A stretch of DNA of 64,000 nt from Gillisia sp. Hel_I_86 (GCF_007827275.1 NZ_VISE01000001.1:3472001-3536000), one strand, 5' to 3'; counted from the first letter of the stretch, positions 16,841-26,780 are shown. The notes: a model not told the origin generated them from the letters alone. Numbers and translations are program-made.

Positions 16841-17269
16841 ATGAAAAACCCTACTTTATTGTGCCTCTTGCTTTTTTACATGGGCTTTAACTCTCAGGCA
16901 CAATCTGTGTTGGGGAAATGGAAGACTGTAAATGAAGAAACCGGTTTATCTACCTCGATTATAGAGATCTATAAAGTAGGGGATGAGCTAAACGGTAAGG
17001 TAGTTAGGATCTTGAAGGAAGAAGATAGGGATAGGGTTTGCACCAAGTGCGAAGGAGAATTGAAGAATATGCCAATTGAAGGTATGGTGGTGATGACGGG
17101 ACTGGAGCGATCTGGGGATGAATATGCCGGGGGGGTGGTAACAGATCCAAAAAGCGGAAAAATATATAGATGCAAGATCTGGTTGGATGAGGATAATCCT
17201 GAAAAGTTGAAAGTGAGAGGATATATATCTTTTTTCTACAGAACTCAAACTTGGTTACGAGCAAATTAA
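16841..17269 (+). CDS. DUF2147 family secreted protein
   Basis: 142 aa from ATG 16841 (two codons earlier, ATG 16835, is the alternative; a TTG at 16799 is unlikely because it would put extra residues before the signal peptide). Signal peptide to QAQ. The DUF2147 signature is clear: VLGKWKTVNEETG at the start, CTKCEGELKNMPIEGMVVM with its paired Cys, and the C-terminal KVRGYISFFYRTQTWLR. Family function unknown; some members share folds with calycin-like ligand binders. Followed by a strong terminator. Confidence 0.85.
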   Translation: MKNPTLLCLLLFYMGFNSQAQSVLGKWKTVNEETGLSTSIIEIYKVGDELNGKVVRILKEEDRDRVCTKCEGELKNMPIEGMVVMTGLERSGDEYAGGVVTDPKSGKIYRCKIWLDEDNPEKLKVRGYISFFYRTQTWLRAN

Positions 17270-17291
17270 AAATTTGAACAACGCATTGTTG

Positions 17292-17324
17292 AAAAAATCC
17301 ACTCTTTTAAGGAGTGGATTTTTT
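17292..17324 (+). terminator. Rho-independent terminator ending the nadC-DUF2147 transcription unit
   Basis: AAAAAATCCACTC (17292-17304) pairs with GAGTGGATTTTTT (17312-17324) around a 7-base loop. The A-rich 5' flank makes it potentially bidirectional. Confidence 0.85.
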
Positions 17325-17389
17325 ATTTGAAGTAAAAAGAAGGTTAAATTTGTAGGTATATCCGCTTTCTTAACCGTATTGCTTTAAAA

Positions 17390-17525
17390 TGTCACATGGA
17401 ACGTCCCGATAGCAATCGGAATTGTTTCAGAATCTCATTACAATGTAAATCAATACAATATTAAGACCCTGAAATAAATTCAGGGTGACGAGAGAACTAT
17501 TAGGACAAAAAAAGGATATACATTA
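17390..17525 (+). repeat. Dispersed intergenic repeat R2 (copy B)
   Basis: It holds CCGATAGCAATCGG (a hairpin), TTTCAGAATCTCATTACAAT, AATATTAAGACC, CTGAAATAAATTCAGGG (a second hairpin) and the tail GAACTATTAGGACAAAAAA. Closest relatives are 22433-22580 and 1668-1788. Confidence 0.8.
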
Positions 17526-17553
17526 AATTTGTTGACCAACTTAAAGATACTGC

Positions 17554-20007
17554 ATGGGTTTTTATATAAATGTAATTCTACCGCTTCCATTAGAAATGCA
17601 ATTTACCTATGAGGTTTCCCAAACAGAGTCTGAAATCTTGACTCCTGGAATGCGGGTTGCAGTGCCTTTTGGCAAATCGAAAATACATACAGGAATAGTT
17701 GCTTCCATCCATAATACTGCACCAGAAAAGTATGAAGCCAAGGAGATTGAGCAGATCCTGGATAACTCTGCAATAATTACTGAAAATCAATTGAAATTCT
17801 GGAATTGGATCTCCTCTTATTATATGTGTGCAGGAGGGGAGGTACTTAAGGCAGCACTGCCCGGGGGCTTCTTGTTGGAAAGCGAAAGTTTAATTCAGCT
17901 TTTACCATCCGGAACCGGGGATGGTGCAAAACTGGATGATCAGGAATACCTCATTTATGAAGCCTTGCAACGGCAATCGTCCCTTAAGATCAAAGAGATT
18001 ATGCAGCTGTTGGATAAAAAAACAGTATTACCTGTTATTAATAGGTTGGTTTCTAAAGGAATTGTGGTTGTTAACCAAGAAATTTTCGAGCAGTATAAAC
18101 CCAAGTTGATACGCTATGTAAAATTGAACGAAAAGCACCTCCCAGAAAATAAAATGCATCTATTGCTAGATGAACTTACCAAGGCCCCAAAGCAGAAGGC
18201 GGTGATTTTAACTCTTTTTCAACTACAGGCACAGTCCAAAAAACCCCTTGAGTTAAAAGTGCTTTCCAAAGCTAGTGGAACTTCTACTGCTGTAATCAAG
18301 AGCCTAATAGATAAGAAGGTGTTAATTGAATACCATTTACAAAAAGATAGGATCCAATTCAATATCGATGAGGTAGATCAAAAAATGGTATTAAATGAAT
18401 GGCAACAAACTGCATTTAAAGAAATAACGGATGCCTATCAAGAAACAGATGTTTGTTTGCTACACGGCATTACCTCTTCAGGAAAAACCGAGATCTATAT
18501 AAAACTTATTGAGCAAACGATTAAGGAAGGAAAGCAGGTGCTCTATTTGCTTCCGGAAATAGCTTTAACAGCTCAATTGGTTTCCCGGTTGCAATCCTTT
18601 TTTGGAGAACAAGTTTTGGTGTATCACAGTAAATATTCTGTGAACGAACGCATGGAAGTGTATAAGCATGTTTTAGATAATAATGAGAAAGCAAAGATCA
18701 TTTTAGGAGCACGTTCTGCTATATTTCTACCTTTTAAAGATTTGGGTCTTATTGTAGTGGATGAAGAGCATGAGACCACTTTTAAGCAATTTGATCCCGC
18801 ACCAAGATATAATGCCAGGGACGCTTCGGTGGTATTGGCAAAGCTTCATGGCGCAAAAGTGCTTATGGGATCGGCGACACCTTCTTTAGAGTCTTATTAT
18901 AATGCCACCCATAATAAATACAAGCTTGTTTTTTTAGACCGAAGATATGGGGATGTGTTGCCTCCGGAAATTGAGATTGTAGACCTCAAAGAGAAGTACA
19001 AAAAGAAGCAAATGACCGGGCATTTTTCCGATAGATTGTTGGAGGAGATCAAAGTAACCCTCGAAGAAGGGGAGCAGGTGATCTTGTTTCAGAATAGAAG
19101 AGGCTATTCCCCAATTTTAGAATGTATTACCTGTGGGCATTCCCCACAATGTCCCAACTGTGATGTGAGCCTTACGTATCACAATCATAACAATCAGTTG
19201 CGATGTCACTATTGCGGATATCATATGGCAATGCAAAAGCAATGTATGGCTTGCGAAAGTGTAGAACTCACTACAAAAGGTTTTGGGACCGAGCAAATTG
19301 AAACAGAATTGAAATCTTTGCTTCCTGAAGCCAGGATTGGGCGTATGGATTTGGATACCACTCGCGGGAAACATGGACATCAAAAAATAATAAGCGCTTT
19401 TGAACAGGAAAGTATCGATGTCTTGGTTGGCACCCAGATGCTTAGCAAGGGCCTCGATTTTAGAAAAGTGAGATTGGTGGGTATTATGAACGCCGATAAT
19501 TTGCTGAATTTTCCAGATTTTAGGGCACATGAACGCAGTTTTCAACTAATGCTTCAGGTAGCGGGGAGATCTGGAAGGACCAAAAATAGGGGAAAGGTGA
19601 TCATTCAAACCTATAATCCGCATCATCAGATAGTGAAGCAGGTTTCAGAAAACAACTATTTGGAAATGTACAAGGAGCAATTGGAAGAACGCTACCAATA
19701 CCAATATCCGCCATATTATAAACTAATAAAATTCACTATTAAGAGTAAGGACTATTCCAAAACCAATGATGCAGCCGATTGGATTGCGAAGTCCTTGGCC
19801 AACGTATTTAAGGAGCATGTTCTGGGACCGGAATTTCCACCAGTTGCCAGGATTCGCAACGAATATTATAAAAATATCCTATTAAAGATCCCGCCAAATC
19901 AATCCTTGGGAAAAACAAAAAAATATATTCACAAGATCTTGACCACTTTTAAGGCAATTGGAATGTGGAGAAGTGTACGAGTGATTACGAATGTAGATCC
20001 TTCGTAA
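17554..20007 (+). CDS. priA: Primosomal protein N', replication restart helicase PriA
   Basis: 817 aa, full length. N-terminal 3'-OH DNA-binding domain (about 1-105). Helicase core with Walker A LHGITSSGKTEIYIKL, DEEH box (VVDEEHETTFKQFD), and AGRSGRTKNRGKV. The zinc-binding domain has eight Cys (CITCGHSPQCPNCD, then LRCHYCGYHM and KQCMACES). PriA reloads the replisome at broken forks. The ATG at 17554 follows a TAAATTTG -7 element at 17524-17531. Confidence 0.95.
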   Translation: MGFYINVILPLPLEMQFTYEVSQTESEILTPGMRVAVPFGKSKIHTGIVASIHNTAPEKYEAKEIEQILDNSAIITENQLKFWNWISSYYMCAGGEVLKAALPGGFLLESESLIQLLPSGTGDGAKLDDQEYLIYEALQRQSSLKIKEIMQLLDKKTVLPVINRLVSKGIVVVNQEIFEQYKPKLIRYVKLNEKHLPENKMHLLLDELTKAPKQKAVILTLFQLQAQSKKPLELKVLSKASGTSTAVIKSLIDKKVLIEYHLQKDRIQFNIDEVDQKMVLNEWQQTAFKEITDAYQETDVCLLHGITSSGKTEIYIKLIEQTIKEGKQVLYLLPEIALTAQLVSRLQSFFGEQVLVYHSKYSVNERMEVYKHVLDNNEKAKIILGARSAIFLPFKDLGLIVVDEEHETTFKQFDPAPRYNARDASVVLAKLHGAKVLMGSATPSLESYYNATHNKYKLVFLDRRYGDVLPPEIEIVDLKEKYKKKQMTGHFSDRLLEEIKVTLEEGEQVILFQNRRGYSPILECITCGHSPQCPNCDVSLTYHNHNNQLRCHYCGYHMAMQKQCMACESVELTTKGFGTEQIETELKSLLPEARIGRMDLDTTRGKHGHQKIISAFEQESIDVLVGTQMLSKGLDFRKVRLVGIMNADNLLNFPDFRAHERSFQLMLQVAGRSGRTKNRGKVIIQTYNPHHQIVKQVSENNYLEMYKEQLEERYQYQYPPYYKLIKFTIKSKDYSKTNDAADWIAKSLANVFKEHVLGPEFPPVARIRNEYYKNILLKIPPNQSLGKTKKYIHKILTTFKAIGMWRSVRVITNVDPS

Positions 20008-20310
20008 TTTATAAATTTTCAATCATGAGGTTACAGAAAAAAGATCGCTTTGCTCAAAGAAACAAGAATAAAGATATAAATTTAACTATAAGTATTAATT
20101 TTCAAAATGAAATCTAACCAAAACAAGATCAAATGCATGCTCCTGCATACGCCCACCTGAATAGCATAGTCGGACATGTTAACTACTTCTAATCATTATT
20201 AATACTGGGTGCTCGCAAATCTCTGCAATATTTGTCGGACAGCAACAATCCTATCTTATAAATAACTAAGAATACCTAGTGAAAATTATATTGCCTAAAA
20301 AAAGAGGAAT
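20008..20310 (+). other. 303-bp convergent intergenic region without a recognisable gene
   Basis: I see no frame with coding character. There is a small palindromic patch around ATGCATGCTCCTGCATACG (about 20133-20152). No clear terminator with a T run is visible for either neighbour. Confidence 0.4.
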
Positions 20311-21021
20311 TTATTGCATCGCGCTTAAAGCTTCAATAAGATTGGTTTTCTTATGCCTGCTTAATGGGAGTTGCTGTTTGTCGATCTCAATGTTCTTGCT
20401 ATTATAACGTTCAACCTTTTCAAGATTTACTATATAAGACTTATGAATTCTTAAGAACTTATCTGATGGTAACTGCTGTTCAAAAGATTTCATGGTGGCG
20501 AGTACTACAAACGTATCCTTTTCAGTAACAAACTTAACGTAATCCCCTAACGCTTCTATGTACTTTAATTTATTAAGAAACACCTTTCTGTTCTTAAGAT
20601 TGCTTTTTACAAAAATGAAATTTTCGTCTTCTACGGGAACTCCATTGATCTTTAACTGATAAAGATTGATGGCCTTTGCAACTGCATTGTTAAAACGCTC
20701 TTTATTAACAGGCTTATGGATATAATCTACCGCATCGTAATCGAATGCTTTAAAGGCATATTTTGTTTTGCCCGTAACGAATATAATTTGAGGTTTATTT
20801 GGTAGGTCATCCAAAAGTTCGAATCCGGTAAGGATTGGCATTTCTATATCCAGAAATATCAAATCGACTTCAGTATCCAACAATCCATTTTTGGTTTCAA
20901 TGGCATTATTGTATTGTGCTACCACCTTTAAATTGGGGTGATCCATAATTAGCTTTACAATAGATAAACGCTGTAAGCTAGAATCATCCACAACTGCGCA
21001 TTTAAGTAAAATTTCGTCCAC
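20311..21021 (-). CDS. LytTR-family response regulator
   Basis: 236 aa. A CheY-like receiver domain (1-120) holds an acidic pair near VVDD, the phosphoacceptor Asp in VDLIFLDIEMP, a Thr in FVTGKT and the Lys in YIHKPVN. A LytTR DNA-binding domain (about 135-235: IFVKSNLKNRKVFLNKLKYI, FLRIHKSYIVN, LPLSRHKK) follows. No histidine kinase is adjacent, so it is an orphan here; LytS-type partners are often encoded elsewhere in flavobacteria. Confidence 0.9.
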   Translation of the reverse strand: MDEILLKCAVVDDSSLQRLSIVKLIMDHPNLKVVAQYNNAIETKNGLLDTEVDLIFLDIEMPILTGFELLDDLPNKPQIIFVTGKTKYAFKAFDYDAVDYIHKPVNKERFNNAVAKAINLYQLKINGVPVEDENFIFVKSNLKNRKVFLNKLKYIEALGDYVKFVTEKDTFVVLATMKSFEQQLPSDKFLRIHKSYIVNLEKVERYNSKNIEIDKQQLPLSRHKKTNLIEALSAMQ

Positions 21022-21152
21022 GTCTTGATAAGGTTAAGTATAAACAATATTACTCATTAATTTTTAGTAATACAAGGTAAAAGGCAATTTCATCGGACAA
21101 CAGCCTATTAACCTGCACTAATAAAAAACAAAATGCGCGTTATAAGAAAGGC

Positions 21153-21183
21153 TTTGTGGATAATAAAAATAATGGTACTTTTG
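21153..21183 (+). promoter_or_regulatory. Consensus promoter of the rpsF operon (TTTG-N19-TACTTTTG)
   Basis: TTTG at 21153-21156 and TACTTTTG at 21176-21183 are separated by 19 bases, the textbook Bacteroidota spacing. It leaves a roughly 25-base leader before the rpsF ATG. Confidence 0.75.
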
Positions 21184-21212
21184 CAGCCAAATTAATTTTA
21201 AATCATATTTTT

Positions 21213-21551
21213 ATGAATCACTATGAAACTGTTTTCATCTTGAATCCCGTTTTATCTGATGAACAGATAAAGGAGACAGTTAAGAAATACGAAGATTTTC
21301 TTGTTTCTAACGGCGCCAAGATGGTATCCAAAGAAGATTGGGGGCTAAAAAAATTAGCTTATGCAATCCAACACAAAAAAAGTGGGTTTTACCACTTATT
21401 CGAATTTCAAGCTCCAGGTGAGGTTATTAACCCATTGGAAGTTGAATTTAGAAGAGAAGAGCGTATGATGCGTTATCTAACTGTACGTTTAGATAAACAT
21501 GCTATTGCTTGGGCAGAAAAAAGAAGAAATAGAAACAAAGAAAAAGCGTAG
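21213..21551 (+). CDS. rpsF: 30S ribosomal protein S6
   Basis: 112 aa from ATG 21213, where S6 homologues begin ([18 protein letters not shown]). A 57-base upstream extension is in frame but overlaps the promoter and is rejected. The core [22 protein letters not shown]-like segment and [15 protein letters not shown] are typical. S6 pairs with S18 on the 30S platform, and rpsR follows 2 bp downstream. Confidence 0.96.
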   Translation: MNHYETVFILNPVLSDEQIKETVKKYEDFLVSNGAKMVSKEDWGLKKLAYAIQHKKSGFYHLFEFQAPGEVINPLEVEFRREERMMRYLTVRLDKHAIAWAEKRRNRNKEKA

Positions 21552-21553
21552 TT

Positions 21554-21850
21554 ATGTCATCTATTGAACAACAAGCAAAAGGAAAAAAAGACGGAGAAAT
21601 CAGGTATTTAACTCCGCTAAACATAGAAACCAACAAGGCTAAAAAGTATTGTAGGTTTAAGAGATCTGGTATTAAATATATCGACTATAAAGATGCAGAT
21701 TGGTTATTGAGCTTCGTAAACGAGCAGGGTAAATTGTTGCCACGTCGTTTAACTGGAACTTCTTTAAAATATCAGCGTAAGGTGGCTGTAGCGGTTAAAC
21801 GTTCCCGTCACTTAGCATTAATGCCGTATGTTGGCGATTTATTAAAATAA
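21554..21850 (+). CDS. rpsR: 30S ribosomal protein S18
   Basis: 98 aa. The C-terminal core is classic S18: [55 protein letters not shown]. The N-terminal extension (about 20 residues before the core) is the Bacteroidota form. It sits in the conserved rpsF-rpsR-rplI operon. Confidence 0.97.
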   Translation: MSSIEQQAKGKKDGEIRYLTPLNIETNKAKKYCRFKRSGIKYIDYKDADWLLSFVNEQGKLLPRRLTGTSLKYQRKVAVAVKRSRHLALMPYVGDLLK

Positions 21851-21863
21851 GAAAGAGGCAATT

Positions 21864-22313
21864 ATGGAATTGATACTTAAAAAAGACGTAGAAAACCTAG
21901 GATTTAAAAATGATATGGTAACTGTTAAGCATGGTTACGGTAGAAATTTTTTAATTCCTCAAGGTTTTGCAGATTTGGCAACTCCTTCAGCAAAGAAGGT
22001 ATTAGCTGAAACTATAAAGCAACAAGCTTTTAAAGAACAAAAGAACATAGATGCAGCTAAAAAACAAGCTGCCAAACTAAACGGACTGGAATTGAAACTT
22101 ACTGCAAAAGCAGGGGGTGGAGACAAGATGTTTGGATCTATTACCAATGGAGACTTATCTGGGGCATTAGCAAAAGAAGGAGTGGAATTGGAGAAAAAAT
22201 TTATTACGATCGCCGGTGGGAACATCAAGCGTTTAGGACAATATGAGGCAACTTTGCGTTTTCACCGTGAAGTGATCTCTACCTTTACTTTTGACGTGAT
22301 AGCCGAGGCTTAA
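21864..22313 (+). CDS. rplI: 50S ribosomal protein L9
   Basis: 149 aa. MELILKKDVENLGFKNDMVT and HGYGRNFLIPQGFA are the hallmark N-terminal domain; a long helix and a C-terminal domain (GGDKMFGSITNGDLSGAL) follow. Last gene of the rpsF operon, 13 bp after rpsR and followed by a strong terminator. Confidence 0.97.
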   Translation: MELILKKDVENLGFKNDMVTVKHGYGRNFLIPQGFADLATPSAKKVLAETIKQQAFKEQKNIDAAKKQAAKLNGLELKLTAKAGGGDKMFGSITNGDLSGALAKEGVELEKKFITIAGGNIKRLGQYEATLRFHREVISTFTFDVIAEA

Positions 22314-22329
22314 TCAAATAATTTATAAG

Positions 22330-22376
22330 AGCTGCTTAAAGAATATCCACGATATTTTTTGAGCAGCTTTTTTTTA
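22330..22376 (+). terminator. Terminator of the rpsF-rpsR-rplI operon
   Basis: AGCTGCT (22330-22336) pairs with AGCAGCT (22362-22368), with an inner GAATATC/GATATT extension, then a run of eight T. Confidence 0.85.
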
Positions 22377-22432
22377 TGCTTATTTTAAAAGAACATATTA
22401 AAAAGTCTTATTTCTTTTATAATACTAAAATT

Positions 22433-22580
22433 GTTTGTCCGGAATGTATCCCAAACATAAAAGGGGCGTCATTCTGAACTTGTTTCAGAATCTCATTACA
22501 ATGAAAATCAACACAATATTGAGACCTTGAAATAAATTCAGTGTGACGAAAGTACTATTGAACAAACAATAGATATACAA
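22433..22580 (+). repeat. Dispersed intergenic repeat R2 (copy C)
   Basis: It starts TGTCCGGAATGTATCCCAAA, continues GGCGTCATTCTGAAC, TTTCAGAATCTCATTACAAT, AATATTGAGACC, and ends GTGACGAAAGTACTATT with a tail like copy B. Confidence 0.8.
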
Positions 22581-22622
22581 GAATAAAAAAAATATACATT
22601 TATAACTTTTCAGGATTAAAAG

Positions 22623-23099
22623 ATGAAATATAACAGACTTAGCAAAGAGCAATTTGAAGAATTACATCAGGAATTTATTAATTTTCTTGCCTCACAATCT
22701 ATAACAGCAGATGAATGGGACGACATTAAACGCGATACGCCCAAGCTTGCAGAGGATGAATTGGATGTTTTTAGCGATTTGATCTGGGAAGGAGTATTGG
22801 AAAAAGTAACTTATTTGGAGCATTTTTCTAAGCATCAAATGTATTTGTTCAATATCACCATGGCAGAAATTAAACTTGTCGCAGTAAAAGTAGAGAACGA
22901 AGCAATAGATATTACCACCAGGGAAGGGTATCAATGGCTTCAAAGTAATTTGTTAGATGATGCGGTGAACCTTTATACTTCTACCAAAGCGGTAAGCGAG
23001 GATAGGAACAAGGATATTTTTGCTTTGATAAAGCAAGGGGCTGTCATTACAAAAGGTAAGTTGTTCGAGTATTTTAACGATATGGTAGAGAATAATTAA
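22623..23099 (+). CDS. DUF6495 family protein
   Basis: 158 aa, soluble, acidic, without signal peptide. I recognise it as the conserved flavobacterial family starting MKYNRLSKEQFEELHQEFIN, with SQSITADEWDDIK and YLEHFSKHQMYLF; function unknown. Its stop is directly adjacent to the convergent stop of the ABC permease (23100), so the two transcripts collide without a separate terminator. Confidence 0.8.
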   Translation: MKYNRLSKEQFEELHQEFINFLASQSITADEWDDIKRDTPKLAEDELDVFSDLIWEGVLEKVTYLEHFSKHQMYLFNITMAEIKLVAVKVENEAIDITTREGYQWLQSNLLDDAVNLYTSTKAVSEDRNKDIFALIKQGAVITKGKLFEYFNDMVENN

Positions 23100-24341
23100 T
23101 TATTCGTACCTCAAGGATTCTATAGGATCTTGTTTTGCAGCTTTATTGGCAGGATAACTTCCTGCAAGAATGGCCACTAAAATAGTAATCCCGGTTGCCC
23201 ATAACATCGCTTTCCATGGCGTTACAAAGTCAAAGTCGGCTACAGATGCTACGGCATAGCCAATTAAAATGCCGAGTATAATTCCCAAGATTCCTCCTAG
23301 TTGCCCAATAATCAATGTTTCCATAAAGAACTGAGTGGCAATGGTACTTTTCTTGGCTCCCAAAGCTTTCCGAATCCCGATTTCCCGGGTTCTTTCCGCC
23401 ACAGAAACCAACATGATATTCATTAAGGCGATGGAAGATCCAAAGATTGTGATAATAGAAATAATCCACGCAGCAATGTTTAGATATCCAGTAATGGAGA
23501 GAATTCTATTGATAAGATCATCACTTTTTTCAATTCCAAAATTATTTTCTTCTACAGGGTTTAGCCCGCGAATGTTTCTGAAAGTGATAATTGCTTCACT
23601 TTGTGCAGCTTCCATTAATTCTTTGTCATCCACTTTTACACTGATGTTGTAATTGATATTGGGTTGGGTAAAGATGGATCTCGCTGTTTCAATCGGGATC
23701 AATACCCGTAAATCTTGGTTGTTCCCGAAGGTGGAACCCTTGGATTCCAAAATCCCGATTACCTGGAATTTTACTCCTCGTACACTAATCGTTTTACCAA
23801 TAGGATTTGTATTCTTGAAAATTCCATCGGCAAAATCGGCTCCCAGGATGGCAACTTTGTTGTTGTTCTGAATATCGAAATAGTTGAATTCACGACCATT
23901 CTCCAATTTTAGCCCAGAGTTGGTAAGGTAATTCTCGTTGACTCCTAAAACAGACACTTCCGGATCTGTCTTTTCACTTTCATATTTTACTTCGGCATTT
24001 CCGGTTCCATTAAAGGAAAGGGACGTCTGGGTTTTCGGAAAAATAAACTCCTCTTTAAAGGTTCTAACTTCCCTATAAGATAAAATAGGATTTATTTTCT
24101 CTTTTTCACTTCCACCACGTCTTTGAGTGGTAAATTCATAGCGCTGTAGATTAAAGGTATTGGAACCCATCGAGGCAAAATCGCTACTAATGGTATTTTC
24201 CAGTGCACTAACTGCACTAAGAATACCTACCAATGCGGTAATCCCAATTGCGATAATCAATACAGTGAGAATGGTCCTAAGAAGCTGACTTTTAATAGAT
24301 TCAAAAGCAATCCTTACATTTTCCTTAAAAAGTTGAAACAT
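23100..24341 (-). CDS. MacB-like ABC transporter permease
   Basis: 413 aa. MacB periplasmic core domain plus FtsX-like permease domain: an N-terminal TM (SQLLRTILTVLIIAIGITAL), a large periplasmic domain (about 45-275), and three C-terminal TMs containing LMNIMLVSVAERTREIGIRK, the FtsX/MacB signature. Such permeases act as mechanotransmission exporters or lipoprotein-release-like systems and need an ATPase and often a membrane-fusion protein; none is adjacent here, so those partners must be elsewhere. Confidence 0.9.
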   Translation of the reverse strand: MFQLFKENVRIAFESIKSQLLRTILTVLIIAIGITALVGILSAVSALENTISSDFASMGSNTFNLQRYEFTTQRRGGSEKEKINPILSYREVRTFKEEFIFPKTQTSLSFNGTGNAEVKYESEKTDPEVSVLGVNENYLTNSGLKLENGREFNYFDIQNNNKVAILGADFADGIFKNTNPIGKTISVRGVKFQVIGILESKGSTFGNNQDLRVLIPIETARSIFTQPNINYNISVKVDDKELMEAAQSEAIITFRNIRGLNPVEENNFGIEKSDDLINRILSITGYLNIAAWIISIITIFGSSIALMNIMLVSVAERTREIGIRKALGAKKSTIATQFFMETLIIGQLGGILGIILGILIGYAVASVADFDFVTPWKAMLWATGITILVAILAGSYPANKAAKQDPIESLRYE

Positions 24342-24521
24342 AATATCTTCGGTCTAACAAAAAGATTAGACTATGAAGATACCTATATGTTACTTAAATT
24401 TTGAAATTTGTTTCGGTTCGTTTAAAAATTAAGATATTTGCAGCGGTAATAATATTGAAATAACTGCTGTAAATATCCATTTTTACTTCGTTAGTTTTAG
24501 ATTTATCGGTTTCAAGTTTTA

Positions 24522-24590
24522 TCCCCCTCAGCTATCCCGTACTTCGGGAGAAGGGGCTAAAAAACATCTCGACTTCGCTCGATGTGACCT
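24522..24590 (+). repeat. Palindromic intergenic sequence of the dispersed-repeat class
   Basis: Two nested hairpins: CCCCTC..CCCGTACTTCGGG..AGGGG and CATCTCGACTTCGCTCGATG. The surrounding gap 24342-24688 otherwise shows only AT-rich DNA between the divergent permease and hisS. Confidence 0.55.
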
Positions 24591-24688
24591 TTGAAATAAT
24601 ATTAGAAAAAAAAGGATTTATTATATTAACTTTTTTATTTCGAATATTGTTTACCAACTAGTTTATTAGAATATCACAAAATAAAATT

Positions 24689-26059
24689 ATGGCACAAAAA
24701 CCCTCGATCCCTAAAGGTACCAGAGATTTTTCTCCAATAGAAGTTTCTAAGCGGACTTATATAATGAATACTATTAAAGCACAATTCGAAAAATTTGGTT
24801 TTCAACCTATTGAAACGCCTAGTTTTGAAAACTCAGATACGTTGATGGGAAAATATGGGGAAGAAGGGGATAGGTTGATCTTTAAGATTTTAAACTCGGG
24901 AGATTTTCTTAAAAAAGCCGACCAAGAAGCTTATAGTAATTTCGATAGTTTAAAACTCACTCCGTCTATTAGTGAAAAAGCCCTGAGGTACGATCTTACA
25001 GTACCTTTTGCACGATATGTGGTTCAGCATCAGAGCGAGGTAGAATTTCCTTTTAAGCGCTACCAGATACAGCCGGTGTGGAGAGCCGATAGACCACAGA
25101 AAGGAAGATTTAGGGAATTTTTTCAGTGTGATGCGGATGTTGTTGGAAGTAACAGCCTATGGCAAGAAGTGGAATTCATTCAGCTATATGATGAAGTATT
25201 TACAAGTCTTAATCTGGAAGGTGTTAGTATAAAACTTAACAACAGAAAAGTGTTGTCTGGTTTTGCCGAAGTGATTGGGGAACAAGATAAATTAATAGAT
25301 TTTACGGTTGCGCTGGATAAGCTGGACAAAATAGGGGAAGAAGGGGTTAAAAAAGAAATGCTGGAAAAAGGAATCTCTTTGGAAGCCTTAAAAAATATTC
25401 AACCAATTTTCGGACTGAAAGGTAACTTCGGCGAGAAAGTGGATGTGTTAAAGCAAATTCTTTCTAAATCAGAGATAGGAATGAAAGGGGTGGAAGAATT
25501 GGAATTTATTCAGAATGTGATTTCAGAACTGCCATTGAAATCTGCCATTTTAGATCTGGATGTTACCTTGGCACGAGGCTTAAATTACTACACAGGAGCT
25601 ATTTTTGAAGTTGCGCCTCCCGCAACTGTAAAGTTGGGGTCTATTGGAGGCGGTGGAAGATATGATGACCTTACAGGCATCTTCGGTTTAAAAGATATGA
25701 GCGGAGTTGGGATTTCTTTTGGTTTGGATAGGATTTACCTTGTGTTGGAAGAACTCGGACTTTTCCCAGATACAGTTACTGCCAATACCAAAGTGTTGTT
25801 TATAAACTTCGGCGAAAAGGAAGCCCTTTATGGATTGAAGGCCGTTCAGAAATTAAGGGATGCAGGAATTGCCGCGGAAATTTATCCAGATGCTGCCAAG
25901 ATGAAAAAACAAATGAATTATGCCAATAGACGGGAAATTCCATTTGTAGTGCTTGCAGGAGAAGAAGAGATGAAAAATCAAGTCTACGGACTTAAAGACA
26001 TGCTTTCTGGAGATCAGGAAAAAATATCCTTAGAAAAACTTATTGAACGATTGAAATAG
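24689..26059 (+). CDS. hisS: Histidine--tRNA ligase
   Basis: 456 aa class II aminoacyl-tRNA synthetase. Motif 1 near [11 protein letters not shown]; motif 2 [20 protein letters not shown] followed by [10 protein letters not shown]; the histidine loop [19 protein letters not shown]; motif 3 [15 protein letters not shown]; and the C-terminal anticodon domain ([15 protein letters not shown]). Followed by a strong bidirectional terminator. Confidence 0.96.
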   Translation: MAQKPSIPKGTRDFSPIEVSKRTYIMNTIKAQFEKFGFQPIETPSFENSDTLMGKYGEEGDRLIFKILNSGDFLKKADQEAYSNFDSLKLTPSISEKALRYDLTVPFARYVVQHQSEVEFPFKRYQIQPVWRADRPQKGRFREFFQCDADVVGSNSLWQEVEFIQLYDEVFTSLNLEGVSIKLNNRKVLSGFAEVIGEQDKLIDFTVALDKLDKIGEEGVKKEMLEKGISLEALKNIQPIFGLKGNFGEKVDVLKQILSKSEIGMKGVEELEFIQNVISELPLKSAILDLDVTLARGLNYYTGAIFEVAPPATVKLGSIGGGGRYDDLTGIFGLKDMSGVGISFGLDRIYLVLEELGLFPDTVTANTKVLFINFGEKEALYGLKAVQKLRDAGIAAEIYPDAAKMKKQMNYANRREIPFVVLAGEEEMKNQVYGLKDMLSGDQEKISLEKLIERLK

Positions 26060-26070
26060 ATCCTATAATA

Positions 26071-26113
26071 AATACAAAGGCCCAGAAATGCCATATTTCT
26101 GGGCCTTTGTATT
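26071..26113. terminator. Strong bidirectional terminator between hisS and the CCC-motif gene
   Basis: A 19-bp near-perfect inverted repeat: AATACAAAGGCCCAGAAAT (26071-26089) and ATTTCTGGGCCTTTGTATT (26095-26113), 5-base loop, with A/T-rich flanks on both sides serving both convergent genes. Confidence 0.85.
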
Positions 26114-26126
26114 TATAGATATTAAA

Positions 26127-26459
26127 TTACATACCCTGTTTTTCCATCATTTCACGCTGAAATTCTTCCAATCCTTCCATTCCTCCATGGAAAATAAGCA
26201 TTCCAATAAAAGTCAATAAAAACAGTACGCTTAGTATCAAACCTATAATGGCCAAGATTCGTCCTATTTTTACATTTTGATATCCCAAATACATTTCTGG
26301 ATTTGCATTATAAATTTCCATGGCTTTTTTTGCCAAGATCAAGGTTATAATTGCAAATATTGCACCTACAATCCCATAACAACAGCAACCTAAAATAGAT
26401 AATATTCCCAAAATTAGTATAAGGGTGGCGTTTGGTAATTCTTGTTTATTTACTTCCAT
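26127..26459 (-). CDS. CCC-motif (DUF4190/interferon-induced-TM-like) small membrane protein
   Basis: 110 aa with two hydrophobic segments. The first contains the triple cysteine LSILGCCCYGIVGAIFAII followed by the amphipathic KKAMEIYNANPEMY region typical of the Bacteroidota 'CCC motif' membrane proteins. Ends charged (EFQREMMEKQGM). Function unknown; the Cys cluster could be acylated by analogy with IFITM-like proteins, which is inference. Confidence 0.75.
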   Translation of the reverse strand: MEVNKQELPNATLILILGILSILGCCCYGIVGAIFAIITLILAKKAMEIYNANPEMYLGYQNVKIGRILAIIGLILSVLFLLTFIGMLIFHGGMEGLEEFQREMMEKQGM

Positions 26460-26484
26460 AAGATGACTTTGTTTTTAGTTGGTT

Positions 26485-26769
26485 TTAGTTGAAAAAATAG
26501 TATATTTTAGTTAAATAGCTAGCAGCCAGTACGATTGCGGTAATAAGTATAAGTGTAATTTTAATGAAATAGTCTTTCTGGAATTTATAGAAAAGGTTGA
26601 ATATCACAAACCCCAATAAAATGAGTATCGGATAGATAGCCGGGAACATAAGAAATGCTCCATGAAAATCGCCATTTAACAATAATATAACTGAACGTTG
26701 GCCGCCACAGCCATAACATTCAATTCCAAAAAGCTGTTTATTTAAACAGGGAAGTAATAATTCTTCCAT
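26485..26769 (-). CDS. DUF2752 family small membrane protein
   Basis: 94 aa, two or three TMs. The family hallmark is the Cys pair in ECYGCGGQRSVILLLNGDFH (CxGCGxxRA/S-type motif). It is the gene upstream of the CCC-motif gene with a 25-bp gap, and the two families are often adjacent in Bacteroidota; a shared membrane role is inferred. Function unknown. Confidence 0.82.
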   Translation of the reverse strand: MEELLLPCLNKQLFGIECYGCGGQRSVILLLNGDFHGAFLMFPAIYPILILLGFVIFNLFYKFQKDYFIKITLILITAIVLAASYLTKIYYFFN

Positions 26770-26780
26770 AGTTTCGATTT

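Noticed and set aside
19117-19545. A 142-aa frame on the minus strand
   Set aside because: It lies wholly inside priA, which has strong family motifs, and the frame is composed of unusual residues without any recognisable domain.
20008-20310. A small gene or RNA in the convergent gap after priA
   Set aside because: No frame longer than about 22 codons has coding character, and no stable fold with a terminator was seen.
21156-21212. An extended N-terminus for ribosomal protein S6
   Set aside because: The extension overlaps the consensus promoter (21153-21183), and S6 homologues begin at MNHYETVF.
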